Shown: positions 1-8,942, counted from the stretch's first letter. The stretch: DNA of 64,000 nucleotides from Maritimibacter alkaliphilus (GCF_019801605.1 NZ_JAHVIT010000002.1:620001-684000), one strand, 5' to 3'. A program made the numbers and translations. The notes: a model not told the origin generated them from the sequence alone.

Positions 1-1
1 C

Positions 2-514
2 GAGACGGGCCGCATCATGGCGATCGACCTCTTCCTGATCAACGCGGCCGGGGATGTCATCGTCGCACCCGAAGGCACCGCGCCCGGGGCCGAGGAACTC
101 TCGCTGCTGCGCGCGGCGCGTATCGGGAGCAGCAGCGCCACGCGGGCGACATGGCCGGACGGGCAGGATTACTTCACCTCCCTCGTGCCCAGTGTCACCT
201 ATGGCGATCTGCCCTCCTTCGGCTGGCGCCTGGCCGGGCGGATCGAGAGCGACAGCTTCCGGCCCGGCCTGTCCAGCCTGCGCTCGACCGTGCTGATCGC
301 CGCCGCCGTGGTGGTGGTGATCTTTGCCGTGATGACCGTGCTCTTCTCACTGATCGTGCTGCAACCGTTCCGGGTGCTGGCCACCGCGGCCCGTGGGCTG
401 GCCGAGGGCCGCGATCCCTATCTGCCCGAGGGGGGTGTCACCCGCGAGGCGGCCCGGATCGCCTGGGCGCTCGCCCGGCTTCAATCCGGGCGGCCGAAGT
501 CTCCGGACGCCTGA
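2..514 (+). CDS. C-terminal part of a membrane sensor protein (extracytoplasmic sensor domain, TM, HAMP-like tail)
   Basis: The frame is open through the left edge, so the gene begins outside the window; the ATG at 17 is probably internal. About 95 visible residues of a Cache-like extracytoplasmic domain are followed by a strongly hydrophobic segment (around residues 95-118 of the visible part, rich in Val/Ile/Ala) and then a HAMP-like stretch ending in a short tail. No catalytic output domain (kinase, GGDEF, cyclase or MCP) follows before the stop. It could be a sensor acting through a partner, or the end of a protein whose effector domain lies upstream. It converges with the glucan synthase gene 36 bp away. 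The sensor-domain call is by general architecture, not a specific motif. Confidence 0.55.
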   Translation, partial: ETGRIMAIDLFLINAAGDVIVAPEGTAPGAEELSLLRAARIGSSSATRATWPDGQDYFTSLVPSVTYGDLPSFGWRLAGRIESDSFRPGLSSLRSTVLIAAAVVVVIFAVMTVLFSLIVLQPFRVLATAARGLAEGRDPYLPEGGVTREAARIAWALARLQSGRPKSPDA

Positions 515-550
515 GCCCGTTCGGCGGGCCTCCGGCGGCTCCGGTCCGCT

Positions 551-2536
551 TCAGTCGGAGCGGGGCGCCCGCGACAGCCGCTGGACGACGTCACGGATCA
601 GGGCCGAGCCGCGGACGCTGATCACGCCGGGGGCCTCGCCCTCGGCGTAGAACCGCACGAAGAGGGCCTCGCGCTGCGCTGCGTCGGGCAGCAGTTGCAG
701 GCGCACGCCGTCCTGCGTCGTGCCGATGACATAGGCGGCGAGGTCCCCGGGCACATCCGCGATCTGCAGCGTGCCCCGTGTCTCGATCGGCAGCGAGACG
801 CCGCGCAGCTTGACGGTGTCCGAGGTCAGCGAGGAAATCCACAGGAACCAAGACACGCCCTCGGCCTCGAAGGTCACGCGCTCGGGCTTGTCGCTGACGT
901 GGATCTCCTGCCGGGGCAGCTCGATGCAGGCCATGGTGGTCACCGCCAGCACCAGCAGGTTGTAGAGCGTCCAGAACAGGATCACCCATTTGCCGTCGCC
1001 CGCGTCGTAGAAGGCAAAGCTGTCCGACACGATGCCGAGGCACAGGCCGACGAGGGTCAGGACGAAGCCGATCGCGAAGGGGGCCATCAGGCGCCATTGC
1101 ACCTGCACCTTTGAGCGGTCGCCCCCCTTCGCCGTGACCGAGAAGGGGTGGCCGTAGGGCTTGAAGAGCCCGGTGAAGGCCGCGCGTGAAATCGGGATCG
1201 CGCCGAGCAGCTGGCTCACGTCGTTGAGGATCGGGACGACCATGCCGCGGCTGAGGATGTTCAGCACGGCGATGATCCAGATGTAGTAGCAGCCGAAATA
1301 GCTGATCACGTCGGGCAGGCGCGCATCCACCACGGTGATGTTGAAGTACCAGTAGAGCAGGGGAAAGACGATGGCCGCGATCCGGAACGGAAAGGTCGTC
1401 GTCCAGTAGAAGATCGAGTCGATCACGCTCCACCGGTCGCGCAGGCGCAGGTTGTGCTTGGCCAGCGGGCCGAGGCTGGACCGGGCGATCTGCATCAGGC
1501 CGAGGCACCAGCGGGCCCGCTGGGTGACGTATTCCTTCAGCCCTTCGGGGGCGAGGCCCTCGGTCAGGGGTTCGGACAGGTAGACTGTCTTCCAGCCGCC
1601 GTTCTGCAGCACCAGCGTCAGCATGAAGTCCTCGGTGACGCTTTCGGTGTTGAAGCCGCCCACGTCGCGCAGCGCCTCCCACCGGCAGATCGAGGAGGTG
1701 CCGCAGCAGAAGGCGATCCCCCAGCCATCGCGCGAGGGCTGCATGTGGTCGAAGAAGAAGCGCTGCTCGTCCGGGTAGGAGCGGGTCAGGCCGAGGTTGT
1801 GCTGGATCGGGTCCGGGTTGAAGAAGTGCTGCGGCGTCTGCACGAGGCCCACCTCGGGGTCGTGGAACAGGGCTAGCGTGCGCGACAGGAAGCCCCGGTG
1901 TGGCACGAAGTCCGCGTCCAGCACGGCGACGTAGTCGGGCACCACCGGATCCTCGGCCAGCCGGTCGAGGGCGTGGTTGATGTTGCCCGCCTTCTGGCCC
2001 TTGTTGTCGGGCCGGCGCATGTAGCGTACCTGCTGCTCGGCGCAGAAGTCGCGCAGCCAGTCGCGGCGGCTGTCGTCGCAGACGATGACCTCCTTGTTCT
2101 GGTGGCGCAGGGATTTCGCCCCGACGATGGTCCGCTCCAGCACGTCGCGGTCCTCGTTGTAGGTGGCGATCAGGATCGCGACGCGCGGCTCCTGCTCGCC
2201 CCACCAATGGGCGTGTTCATCGGCTTCCTTGCTGCGCTGCGTGACCCGGGACAGGATCACGAAGGCCGAGAGCGACCCGATCAGCGAGAAGAGTTCGAGC
2301 CCGAAGAGCAGGCGGCTGGCGATGGCGTCGATGCTCAACTCCAGCGGGGCCAGCGTCTCGGTCCCGCGCCACCAGGCGTAGCGCAGGATCAGCAGGTAGG
2401 CGAGGCCGAAGAGCAGGCTGCGGTGCAGGTTGCTCTCGCGGTTGATCACGTAGGGCAGCAACAGGGCGAGACCGGCCACCAGCGAGACCTGCGTGACGCT
2501 GGAGCCCAGCTCTCCGAGGTGCGGGAAGGGCAGCAT
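551..2536 (-). CDS. bgsA: GT2 family processive beta-glucan synthase, BgsA-like (mixed-linkage glucan/cellulose/curdlan synthase family)
   Basis: 661-residue inner-membrane glycosyltransferase that would polymerise UDP-glucose into a beta-glucan and export it. Two to three hydrophobic segments at residues 15-100 precede the GT2 domain with all processive-synthase motifs: DD at 154-155, DAD at 207-209, TED at 301-303 and QRARW at 339-343, followed by several TM segments. The C-terminal 115 residues occupy the place of the PilZ domain of BcsA but lack its RxxxR and DxSxxG signatures. BgsA of Sinorhizobium meliloti is known to combine these features with an HlyD-like BgsB partner, and the same pair is seen here: the bgsB stop overlaps this start (ATGA at 2534-2537). 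BcsA or CrdS-type activity cannot be excluded; the absence of BcsB/BcsC argues against cellulose. Confidence 0.75.
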   Translation of the reverse strand: MLPFPHLGELGSSVTQVSLVAGLALLLPYVINRESNLHRSLLFGLAYLLILRYAWWRGTETLAPLELSIDAIASRLLFGLELFSLIGSLSAFVILSRVTQRSKEADEHAHWWGEQEPRVAILIATYNEDRDVLERTIVGAKSLRHQNKEVIVCDDSRRDWLRDFCAEQQVRYMRRPDNKGQKAGNINHALDRLAEDPVVPDYVAVLDADFVPHRGFLSRTLALFHDPEVGLVQTPQHFFNPDPIQHNLGLTRSYPDEQRFFFDHMQPSRDGWGIAFCCGTSSICRWEALRDVGGFNTESVTEDFMLTLVLQNGGWKTVYLSEPLTEGLAPEGLKEYVTQRARWCLGLMQIARSSLGPLAKHNLRLRDRWSVIDSIFYWTTTFPFRIAAIVFPLLYWYFNITVVDARLPDVISYFGCYYIWIIAVLNILSRGMVVPILNDVSQLLGAIPISRAAFTGLFKPYGHPFSVTAKGGDRSKVQVQWRLMAPFAIGFVLTLVGLCLGIVSDSFAFYDAGDGKWVILFWTLYNLLVLAVTTMACIELPRQEIHVSDKPERVTFEAEGVSWFLWISSLTSDTVKLRGVSLPIETRGTLQIADVPGDLAAYVIGTTQDGVRLQLLPDAAQREALFVRFYAEGEAPGVISVRGSALIRDVVQRLSRAPRSD

Positions 2537-3699
2537 CAGCCGCGCAGCCAGTCCAGCGGGCGGCGGTCGAAGAAGGCGCGGCCGGTGCGTCCGATGGCAC
2601 AGGCGAGATCCGGGTCCGTGGCGAGGCCGGGCACCAGCAGCGTCACGTCGTATCGTTCGAGGTGGCGCTGGCTGGGGGCCACGGCGAGGTGTTCATAGAT
2701 CGTCGCCGCCCCGCTGCCGGCCAGCCGGGCCACCGTCGCGTCGAAGACCTGCGCGCTGCCGGCGAGGCGGAACTCGGCCGTGTCGCCGACGGTGAGCGTG
2801 TTGTAGATCCGCTCCGTGACCGAAAGCGTGACGATGACATGGTCGCAGTCCAGCAGCCGCAGGATCGGGTCGCCGCGCTGCACGTTGACGCCATCGGCCT
2901 GCAGGACCTCCCAGTAGCGCCCGTTGACCGGGGCGGTGATGTCGCCGCCGCCCTGCTGGTTCACCTGCACCTGCGCCCGGGACAGGCGGTTGGCATAGGC
3001 GGTCTGACGGGCCTGTGCCTCGGCCAGGCTGTTTTCCAGCTGCGCGATCTGGGAGTCCAGCTCGGTGGCGCGCTGTTCCGCGTTGGGGCTGTCGTTGTAG
3101 CCGTCCCCGAGGAAGACGCCATCCTGCGCGGCGCGCAGGGCGATCTCCAGTACGGCGACCCGTTCGCGCGCGTGATCCAGCGCGAGCGCGTCGAGGATCG
3201 GCTCCGCGGGCAGGCGGTCCGGGGTGTCATCGACCGCGTCGCGCAGCCGCTGGCGCGTTGCATCGGTGCCTGCGCCGTTCTCCAGCAGGTCGAGCCGGCT
3301 GCGCGCGTGGTCGAGCCGGGTCTCCAACTCCTCGATGCGGGCGCTGCGGAAGGTCTCGGTCCGGTCCAGCAGCGCCTCGCGCAAGGCGCGGGTCGCGGCG
3401 AGGTCCGCCTCGGTCCGGGCGGTCTCGGCCCGGGCGAAGTCCAGCTCCATGGCGAGGTCGTCGAGGCGGATGCGGTCCACGCGCGGGTCGATCACCTGCG
3501 CGATGGTTTCGCCGGCCTCCACGCGGGCGCCGAATTCGCGGTCGGGCAGGGTCAGGTCACCGGCGGTGCCGGCGCGGATCGTCACCACGGGAGCGTTCAC
3601 CACAGCGTCCGCGCTCGCGCCGGACATCTGTTCCCCGACGATCACCCAGAGGGCGAATACGATCGCGGCCAAGCCGATAATAATGCGGAATATTTTCAT
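2536..3699 (-). CDS. bgsB: HlyD-like membrane-fusion protein, BgsB-like
   Basis: 387 residues. An N-terminal hydrophobic anchor (residues 3-22) is followed by a biotinyl-lipoyl-like half with two long coiled-coil stretches rich in Arg/Glu/Ala and a second lipoyl/beta-barrel half, the architecture of periplasmic adaptor proteins. ATG at 3699 was chosen because it starts directly at the membrane anchor; an upstream in-frame extension of 22 codons has no such character. The gene overlaps the synthase start and lies 161 bp after the GH8 gene, so the three probably form one transcription unit. BgsB of S. meliloti is required with BgsA for mixed-linkage glucan production and likely aids passage across the periplasm; that role is inferred here from family and order. 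Confidence 0.75.
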   Translation of the reverse strand: MKIFRIIIGLAAIVFALWVIVGEQMSGASADAVVNAPVVTIRAGTAGDLTLPDREFGARVEAGETIAQVIDPRVDRIRLDDLAMELDFARAETARTEADLAATRALREALLDRTETFRSARIEELETRLDHARSRLDLLENGAGTDATRQRLRDAVDDTPDRLPAEPILDALALDHARERVAVLEIALRAAQDGVFLGDGYNDSPNAEQRATELDSQIAQLENSLAEAQARQTAYANRLSRAQVQVNQQGGGDITAPVNGRYWEVLQADGVNVQRGDPILRLLDCDHVIVTLSVTERIYNTLTVGDTAEFRLAGSAQVFDATVARLAGSGAATIYEHLAVAPSQRHLERYDVTLLVPGLATDPDLACAIGRTGRAFFDRRPLDWLRG

Positions 3700-3860
3700 G
3701 ATTTTCGTCCCGGTCTTCCTGCTGCAACAGTCTAGTCGCGCGCGGTCCTCTGTCGAGGGAAACACTGTTTTGCGGCGCGCAATTGGCTGTTTCCTGCTGT
3801 GCCCCGGTCACGCTGTCCCGCCACGCTTTCAAGCACCGATGTCCGGGCCGCAACGGCGCG

Positions 3861-4865
3861 TCAGGCGCCCGCTTCCGCCTGCGCCACCTGAGCCAGCAGA
3901 AGCAGGGTCGCGGGGTAGTAGGGTTGCGCGGCGATGGCCTGTGCATCCGCATTGATCCTGCGACCCGCGGCCAGCTCGGCGATGGCGCGATAGCCGGGGT
4001 CCGTACTGGTCCCGCGCAGGCTGCCGTCGCGCGCCCGGTCGATGGCGGTCTCGCCCGGGGCGGTGTCCTCCGTGAGGCTGCGCAGGGCCTGTTGCACCGC
4101 CGGATGCGCGGGCAGGCCCGACCAGCAGAGGTAGAGCGGCACGCGGATCGCGTCATAGCTGCTGCCCGTCGGATAGGCTTCTGGTGCCTCGAAGCCCGCC
4201 TCGGTGACGCGAACCCAGTCGGGCATCGGGCCGGCCTGCGCCAACTCTGCCAGCAGCGTCGTGCCGTGGTCCGCCGTGCGGATCAACGCATCGATGGCGG
4301 CCGCCTCGCCCAACTCCCGCAGGGCGCGCGGCAGGATGTAGGACGGATTCACCAGCACCCGTCCGGGGGTATCCTGCAACTCGGCCCCGGGAGAGAGCAG
4401 CCGTTCGTCCGGCGCGCGCGGATCGGCCGCGAGGCAGAGCGCGGCAATGTCCCGCGCGATCGCATCTCCCCGGCCCTCCGAGCCCGCCCAGCCGGAATCG
4501 CGCGCCGCCCGCAGATGCGCCCAGGCCCGGAACAGGTCGCCGTCGGTGGCATTGTGCCAGTCGGTCACGCCCTGTCCCGGCTCCCATTTCCAGCCCATCA
4601 GCCGGTCCCGACGGATCGCCAGGTGGCGCTGCGCCCAGTCCTCGATCCGGTCAAAGGCGTCCCGGTCGCCGTAGGCCTGCGCCAGCAGGAGGCCATAGCC
4701 CTGGCCCTCGGAGTGGCTGATGCCCTGCAGGTCGTCCTGCACCCGTCCATCCGCCGCCACGAACCGGTCGCGCCACAGGGTCCAGGCGGGGGACGGTCCG
4801 GCGTGGCCGGGCAGGGACAGGAACGGGGTGAGCAAGGGAGCGATCAGGAGGCTGCGGCGGTGCAT
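3861..4865 (-). CDS. Glycoside hydrolase family 8 endo-beta-glucanase, exported
   Basis: 334 residues with a signal peptide (MHRR start, hydrophobic core to about residue 22). GH8 hallmarks are present: the SEGQGYG motif with the predicted acid Glu53 and the NATDGDL motif (residues 105-111) with the predicted catalytic Asp. Length fits BcsZ/CelC-type periplasmic GH8 enzymes, which cleave nascent beta-1,4-glucan and are needed for orderly polymer secretion. It sits directly upstream of bgsB-bgsA on the same strand, so its natural substrate is likely the polymer made by that synthase, possibly beta-1,3/1,4-mixed glucan rather than cellulose. Substrate choice cannot be read from sequence. Confidence 0.85.
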   Translation of the reverse strand: MHRRSLLIAPLLTPFLSLPGHAGPSPAWTLWRDRFVAADGRVQDDLQGISHSEGQGYGLLLAQAYGDRDAFDRIEDWAQRHLAIRRDRLMGWKWEPGQGVTDWHNATDGDLFRAWAHLRAARDSGWAGSEGRGDAIARDIAALCLAADPRAPDERLLSPGAELQDTPGRVLVNPSYILPRALRELGEAAAIDALIRTADHGTTLLAELAQAGPMPDWVRVTEAGFEAPEAYPTGSSYDAIRVPLYLCWSGLPAHPAVQQALRSLTEDTAPGETAIDRARDGSLRGTSTDPGYRAIAELAAGRRINADAQAIAAQPYYPATLLLLAQVAQAEAGA

Positions 4866-5039
4866 GGCTGTGACAGGCGAAGCTCTAGGGGGCGAAGCTG
4901 AGGGGGCAGGGCTGCGAGGGGCGGCGTTGACAGGGTTTCGCCCTCTGTATCACAGGCGGGCCTGCCACGCGCCGGTCCCGTGCCGTCGATGACCTGACAT
5001 CGGCGCCCCACCGCTCGCAGGGCGCGAGGGGCCGGAGGC

Positions 5040-5507
5040 TCAGGTCACGCCCCGGGTGCGGAAAGCCATCACCCGGTTGCTGTAGGCCCGCTGCGCCGTG
5101 ACTTCCTGCCCGAACCACTCCGGCGGGACGAAGGCATGGGCGGCTTCCTCGCTGTCGAACTCGACCTCGACCATGGTCAGGGGCGCGAGCGGGCCCTCGA
5201 AGACATCGAGTTCGAAGATCAGGCCGTTCTCCAGCGCGCCGATATGGCGGGTCTTCTCAACGCTGCCGGCGACGCCCTGCCAGAGGACGTCGAAGGTGGC
5301 TTTCGGGATCGGGGCTTCGTGCTCCTCTCGCACCAACCCGGCCTCTCCCTTGATGGTGACGAGATAGGCCCCGTCCTTCTGGCGCAGCCGGACTTCGCAA
5401 CTGTCGTCGGGACGGGTGATGTAGCCCTGCCGGATCGCCACGGCGCGCAGGGGGGCCAGATCGGGCATGCGGGCGACAAGGAACTTGCGTTCGATTTCGG
5501 TGGCCAT
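5040..5507 (-). CDS. CYTH domain protein (triphosphate tunnel metalloenzyme)
   Basis: 155 residues beginning with the EIERKFL signature of CYTH proteins, followed by alternating charged strands (EVRLRQK, TIKGE, FELDVF, VEVEF) that line the tunnel and bind triphosphate and divalent metal. Bacterial members are usually inorganic triphosphatases or of unknown substrate. It lies upstream of the GH8 gene on the same strand with a 174-bp gap and probably has its own transcript. Start at the ATG giving MATEIERKFL, since this motif is normally at the extreme N terminus. Confidence 0.85.
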   Translation of the reverse strand: MATEIERKFLVARMPDLAPLRAVAIRQGYITRPDDSCEVRLRQKDGAYLVTIKGEAGLVREEHEAPIPKATFDVLWQGVAGSVEKTRHIGALENGLIFELDVFEGPLAPLTMVEVEFDSEEAAHAFVPPEWFGQEVTAQRAYSNRVMAFRTRGVT

Positions 5508-5767
5508 GGCGGGGCGGCTCCCTCTTCGGGTTGGTCCGGGACAGGGTTACAGACCCGCGCGGGCAGGTCCAAGCCGAATGGCGATGCTGCGATCCTCTGT
5601 CCCGAGGGAACGACGGGGGTGCCGCCCGGGGAGGCACGGCGCGCCCGACCGGTGGGGCGGGGCGCCGCGCGCAACGTGGCGTCCCTTGTCAGGAGTGTGT
5701 CACGCTCCATCGGGCAGGAAATCGCGGCGCGGGTCGGGAAACCTCTTGCGTGATTTTTATATTTTGG

Positions 5768-5781
5768 TATTTCGCGAAATA
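5768..5781. promoter_or_regulatory. 14-bp perfect palindrome abutting the arsR-arsC start codon, likely ArsR operator
   Basis: TATTTCGCGAAATA is a perfect palindrome whose last base is the A of the ATG at 5781. A TATATT -10-like hexamer lies at 5758-5763, so transcription would begin near 5770 inside the palindrome and the mRNA leader would be about 11 nt. No Shine-Dalgarno sequence is visible. ArsR-family repressors bind short AT-flanked palindromes over the promoter, so autoregulation is the natural reading. Confidence 0.55.
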
Positions 5782-6614
5782 TGGAAAAAGAGATTCCCGA
5801 TCAACTCGCCACCCTCGGCCACCCGCAGCGCCTCGCGGTGTTCCGACTGCTCATGCGCCGGTATCCCGACCGGGTGCCGGCGGGGGAACTGGCCACGGTC
5901 CTCGACCTCAAGGCCAGCACGCTCTCCGCCTATCTCGCGGCGCTGCAGCGGGCCGGGCTGGTCCAGCAGACCCGGGTGGGCACCTCGCTGCGCTACACGG
6001 TCGACATGTCAGCGTTACAGGCACTCTTTACCCATCTCTTCACCGACTGCTGCCGGGGTCGCCCCGATCTCTGCAGCCCCTTCCCAACCGGAGCAACCCC
6101 GATGGCCGACAGGACGTTCAACGTACTCTTCATCTGCGTGGGCAATTCCGCCCGCTCGATCTTTGCCGAGTCGATCCTGCGGGCGACCGCGGGCGACAGG
6201 TTCACCGTCTACTCCGCCGGCACGCGCCCCTACTCGGAGCTGAACCCCTTCGCGCTGCAGGTGCTGCGGGACAAGGGGCACGACATCTCGGTCCTGCGGG
6301 CGAAGAACGTGTCGGAGTTCTCGGGCCCGGGCGCGCCGGACCTCGATTTCGTCTTCACGGTCTGCGATCTGGCCGCGAACGAGGAATGCCCGGCCTGGGA
6401 AGGCCAGCCGATCAGCGGCCACTGGGGCATGCCCGACCCGGTGAAGGCCGACGGCACCGAGGCCGAGAAGGCGCTGGCCTTCCAGCAGGCCTATGGCGCG
6501 CTCAAGAGCCGGATCGAGGCCTTTGCGGCGCTGCCCTTAGAGAGCCTCGACCGGATCGCCCTGCAGAACGCCGTCGATGACATCGGCCGGACCAAACCCG
6601 AGGATCAAGCATGA
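5781..6614 (+). CDS. arsC: ArsR repressor fused to thioredoxin-type arsenate reductase ArsC
   Basis: 277 residues in two modules. Residues 1-105 are an ArsR/SmtB winged helix (HTH around 36-60) ending in a Cys cluster C90, C91, C98 suited to bind As(III). Residues 112-277 are a low-molecular-weight phosphatase-like arsenate reductase with the P-loop CVGNSAR (119-125) and the second and third redox cysteines C195 and C203, as in the triple-Cys ArsC of Staphylococcus pI258. The product would repress the operon and reduce arsenate to arsenite. An internal ATG at 6102 (residue 108), preceded by GGAG with 8-nt spacing, lies exactly at the domain junction and could give free ArsC. The stop overlaps the next gene by 4 bp. 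Confidence 0.9.
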   Translation: MEKEIPDQLATLGHPQRLAVFRLLMRRYPDRVPAGELATVLDLKASTLSAYLAALQRAGLVQQTRVGTSLRYTVDMSALQALFTHLFTDCCRGRPDLCSPFPTGATPMADRTFNVLFICVGNSARSIFAESILRATAGDRFTVYSAGTRPYSELNPFALQVLRDKGHDISVLRAKNVSEFSGPGAPDLDFVFTVCDLAANEECPAWEGQPISGHWGMPDPVKADGTEAEKALAFQQAYGALKSRIEAFAALPLESLDRIALQNAVDDIGRTKPEDQA

Positions 6615-7609
6615 CCACCTACGCCCTCAACGGCCTTGGCCGGATCGGCAAGCTCGCCCTGAAACCGCTGCTGGAGCGCGGCGCCAAGATCGCGTGGATC
6701 AACGACGCGGTCGGCGACCCCGAGATGCACGCGCACCTGCTGGAATTCGACACGGTGCATGGCCGCTGGGATGCGCGTTTCGACCACGACGCGGAGAGCG
6801 TCACGATCGATGGCACCCGGCTGCCCTTCATCGGGACCGGGGACCTCTCCGCGCTGCCGCTGGAGGGCGTGGACGTGGTCATAGACTGCACCGGCGTCTT
6901 CAAGACCGAGGCCAAGCTGGCGCCCTACTTCGCCGCCGGCGTGAAGAAGGTCGTGGTGTCCGCCCCGGTGAAGGACGGGGCGACGGCGAACATCGTCTAC
7001 GGCGTGAACGAGGCGACCTACGATCCGGCCCTGCACCAGATCGTCACCGCGGCCTCCTGCACGACGAACTGCCTCGCCCCGGTGGTGAAGGTGATCCACG
7101 AAACCTTCGGGATCCGGCACGGCTCGATCACCACGATCCATGACGTCACCAACACGCAGACCATCGTGGACCGCCCCGCCAAGGACCTGCGCCGGGCGCG
7201 CTCGGCGCTGAACTCGCTGATCCCGACCACGACCGGCTCGGCCACGGCGATCACGCTGATCTACCCGGAGCTCAAGGGTCGGCTGAACGGCCATGCCGTG
7301 CGGGTGCCGCTGCTCAATGCCTCGCTCACAGACTGCGTTTTCGAGGTCGCGCGCGAGACCACGGCCGAGGAGGTGAACGCCGCCTTCGCCGCCGCCGCCG
7401 AGGGCGAGCTCAAGGGCATTCTCGGCTACGAGACGCGGCCCCTCGTCTCGACGGATTACACCAACGACGCCCGCTCCAGCATCATCGACGCGCCCTCGAC
7501 CATGGTGATCAACGGCACGCAGGTGAAGATCTACGCCTGGTACGACAACGAGTTCGGCTATGCCAACCGGCTGGTCGACGTGGCGTTGATGGTCGGCGCC
7601 GCGCTCTGA
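6611..7609 (+). CDS. gapdh: Glyceraldehyde-3-phosphate dehydrogenase of the arsenate-resistance operon
   Basis: 332 residues, full-length GAPDH: NAD-binding GLGRIG motif at 8-13 and catalytic cysteine C150 in SCTTNC. In gapdh-arsJ operons the enzyme uses arsenate in place of phosphate to form 1-arseno-3-phosphoglycerate, the substrate exported by ArsJ. It is translationally coupled to arsR-arsC (ATGA overlap) and lies 49 bp before arsJ, which marks it as the arsenic-dedicated copy rather than the glycolytic gene. The assignment rests mainly on context; the sequence itself does not separate the two roles. Confidence 0.9.
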   Translation: MTTYALNGLGRIGKLALKPLLERGAKIAWINDAVGDPEMHAHLLEFDTVHGRWDARFDHDAESVTIDGTRLPFIGTGDLSALPLEGVDVVIDCTGVFKTEAKLAPYFAAGVKKVVVSAPVKDGATANIVYGVNEATYDPALHQIVTAASCTTNCLAPVVKVIHETFGIRHGSITTIHDVTNTQTIVDRPAKDLRRARSALNSLIPTTTGSATAITLIYPELKGRLNGHAVRVPLLNASLTDCVFEVARETTAEEVNAAFAAAAEGELKGILGYETRPLVSTDYTNDARSSIIDAPSTMVINGTQVKIYAWYDNEFGYANRLVDVALMVGAAL

Positions 7610-7658
7610 GCGTCCGCTGTCGGCACACCTTCTCTCCAACCCCGCGCGAGACCTTGCC

Positions 7659-8930
7659 ATGACCGCCCAGACCAAACCCCAGGAGGGCCTTTCGGCCTAT
7701 GTCGCCGTCACGGCGGCCTACTGGGCCTTCATGCTCACCGATGGGGCGCTGCGGATGCTGGTGCTGCTGCACTTCCACACGCTGGGCTTCTCGCCGGTGC
7801 AGCTGGCCTATCTCTTCGTGCTCTACGAAGTGGCGGGGATGGTGACGAACCTCGCCGCCGGGTGGATCGCGGCCCGGTTCGGGCTGACCTCGACACTCTA
7901 TGCCGGGCTTGCGTTGCAGGTCGCAGCTCTGCTGGCGCTGACGCAGCTCGACTCGGCGTGGAGCGTGGCGGCCTCCGTGGCCTTCGTCATGTGCGTGCAG
8001 GGGGCGAGCGGCGTGGCCAAGGACCTTGCCAAGATGTCCTCCAAGTCGGCGGTCAAGCTGCTGGCGCCCTCCGAGGGGGGCGGTCTCTTTCGCTGGGTGG
8101 CGGTGCTGACCGGCTCCAAGAACGCGGTGAAGGGCGTGGGCTTCCTGCTGGGCGCGGTGCTGCTGGCTTCCTTCGGCTTCGTCTGGGCGGTGCTGGGTAT
8201 GGCCGTCGTTCTGGCATTCATCCTCGTGGCGGTCATGCTCTTCATGCCCGCGGGGCTGCCGCGCGGCCGCAAGGGCGCGAAGTTCTCCGAGGTCTTCTCG
8301 AAATCCGCCAATGTGAACTGGCTCTCCGCCGCGCGGGTCTTCCTTTTCGGGGCGCGGGACGTCTGGTTCGTGGTGGGCATCCCGATCTACTTCTACGCTG
8401 TTCTTTCCGACGGGAGCGAGGCGGGCAACCGCGCGGCCTTCTTCATGATCGGCAGCTTCATGGCGCTCTGGATCATCCTCTACGGCGCGGTGCAGGCCAG
8501 TGCGCCCAAGGTCCTGCGCGCGGCAAGCCGGCCGGAGGGCGCGCTGATCCGTGCCGCGCGGGGCTGGGCCGCGCTGCTCTGCGCGGTGCCTGCGGTGCTG
8601 ACGGTGGCGGTGCTGGCGGCGCCCGGGCCCGCGCCCTGGCTGACCGTGACGCTGGTGGTCGGGCTGCTGGTCTTCGGGGCGATCTTCGCGATCAACTCCT
8701 CGCTCCATTCCTACCTGATCCTCGCCTTCAGCCGGAGCGAGCGGGTCACGATGGACGTGGGCTTCTACTACATGGCCAATGCGGGCGGGCGGCTTCTGGG
8801 CACGCTGCTTTCGGGGCTGACCTACCAGCTGGGTGGCCTGCCCCTCGTGCTGGGGACCGCAACGGTGATGCTGGCGCTTGCGGCGCTGATCTCGGGCCGC
8901 CTGTCGGACGAGACGCCTCTCGCGGCCTGA
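7659..8930 (+). CDS. arsJ: ArsJ, MFS organoarsenical efflux permease
   Basis: 423 residues with about 12 hydrophobic segments of the major facilitator type. The N-terminal region (FMLTDGALRMLVLLHF, then residues with FSPVQLAYLF and an ARFGL loop) is characteristic of ArsJ. The family exports 1-arseno-3-phosphoglycerate, which falls apart outside the cell, giving net arsenate efflux. Last gene of the arsenate operon and convergent with the GntR gene, only 12 bp apart. Confidence 0.9.
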   Translation: MTAQTKPQEGLSAYVAVTAAYWAFMLTDGALRMLVLLHFHTLGFSPVQLAYLFVLYEVAGMVTNLAAGWIAARFGLTSTLYAGLALQVAALLALTQLDSAWSVAASVAFVMCVQGASGVAKDLAKMSSKSAVKLLAPSEGGGLFRWVAVLTGSKNAVKGVGFLLGAVLLASFGFVWAVLGMAVVLAFILVAVMLFMPAGLPRGRKGAKFSEVFSKSANVNWLSAARVFLFGARDVWFVVGIPIYFYAVLSDGSEAGNRAAFFMIGSFMALWIILYGAVQASAPKVLRAASRPEGALIRAARGWAALLCAVPAVLTVAVLAAPGPAPWLTVTLVVGLLVFGAIFAINSSLHSYLILAFSRSERVTMDVGFYYMANAGGRLLGTLLSGLTYQLGGLPLVLGTATVMLALAALISGRLSDETPLAA

Positions 8931-8942
8931 CGCAAGCCGGGC

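Noticed and set aside
551-2536. Cellulose synthase BcsA
   Set aside because: No bcsB, bcsC or PilZ signature; HlyD-like partner and overlapping frames fit BgsBA better, although GH8 next to it is also typical of cellulose operons.
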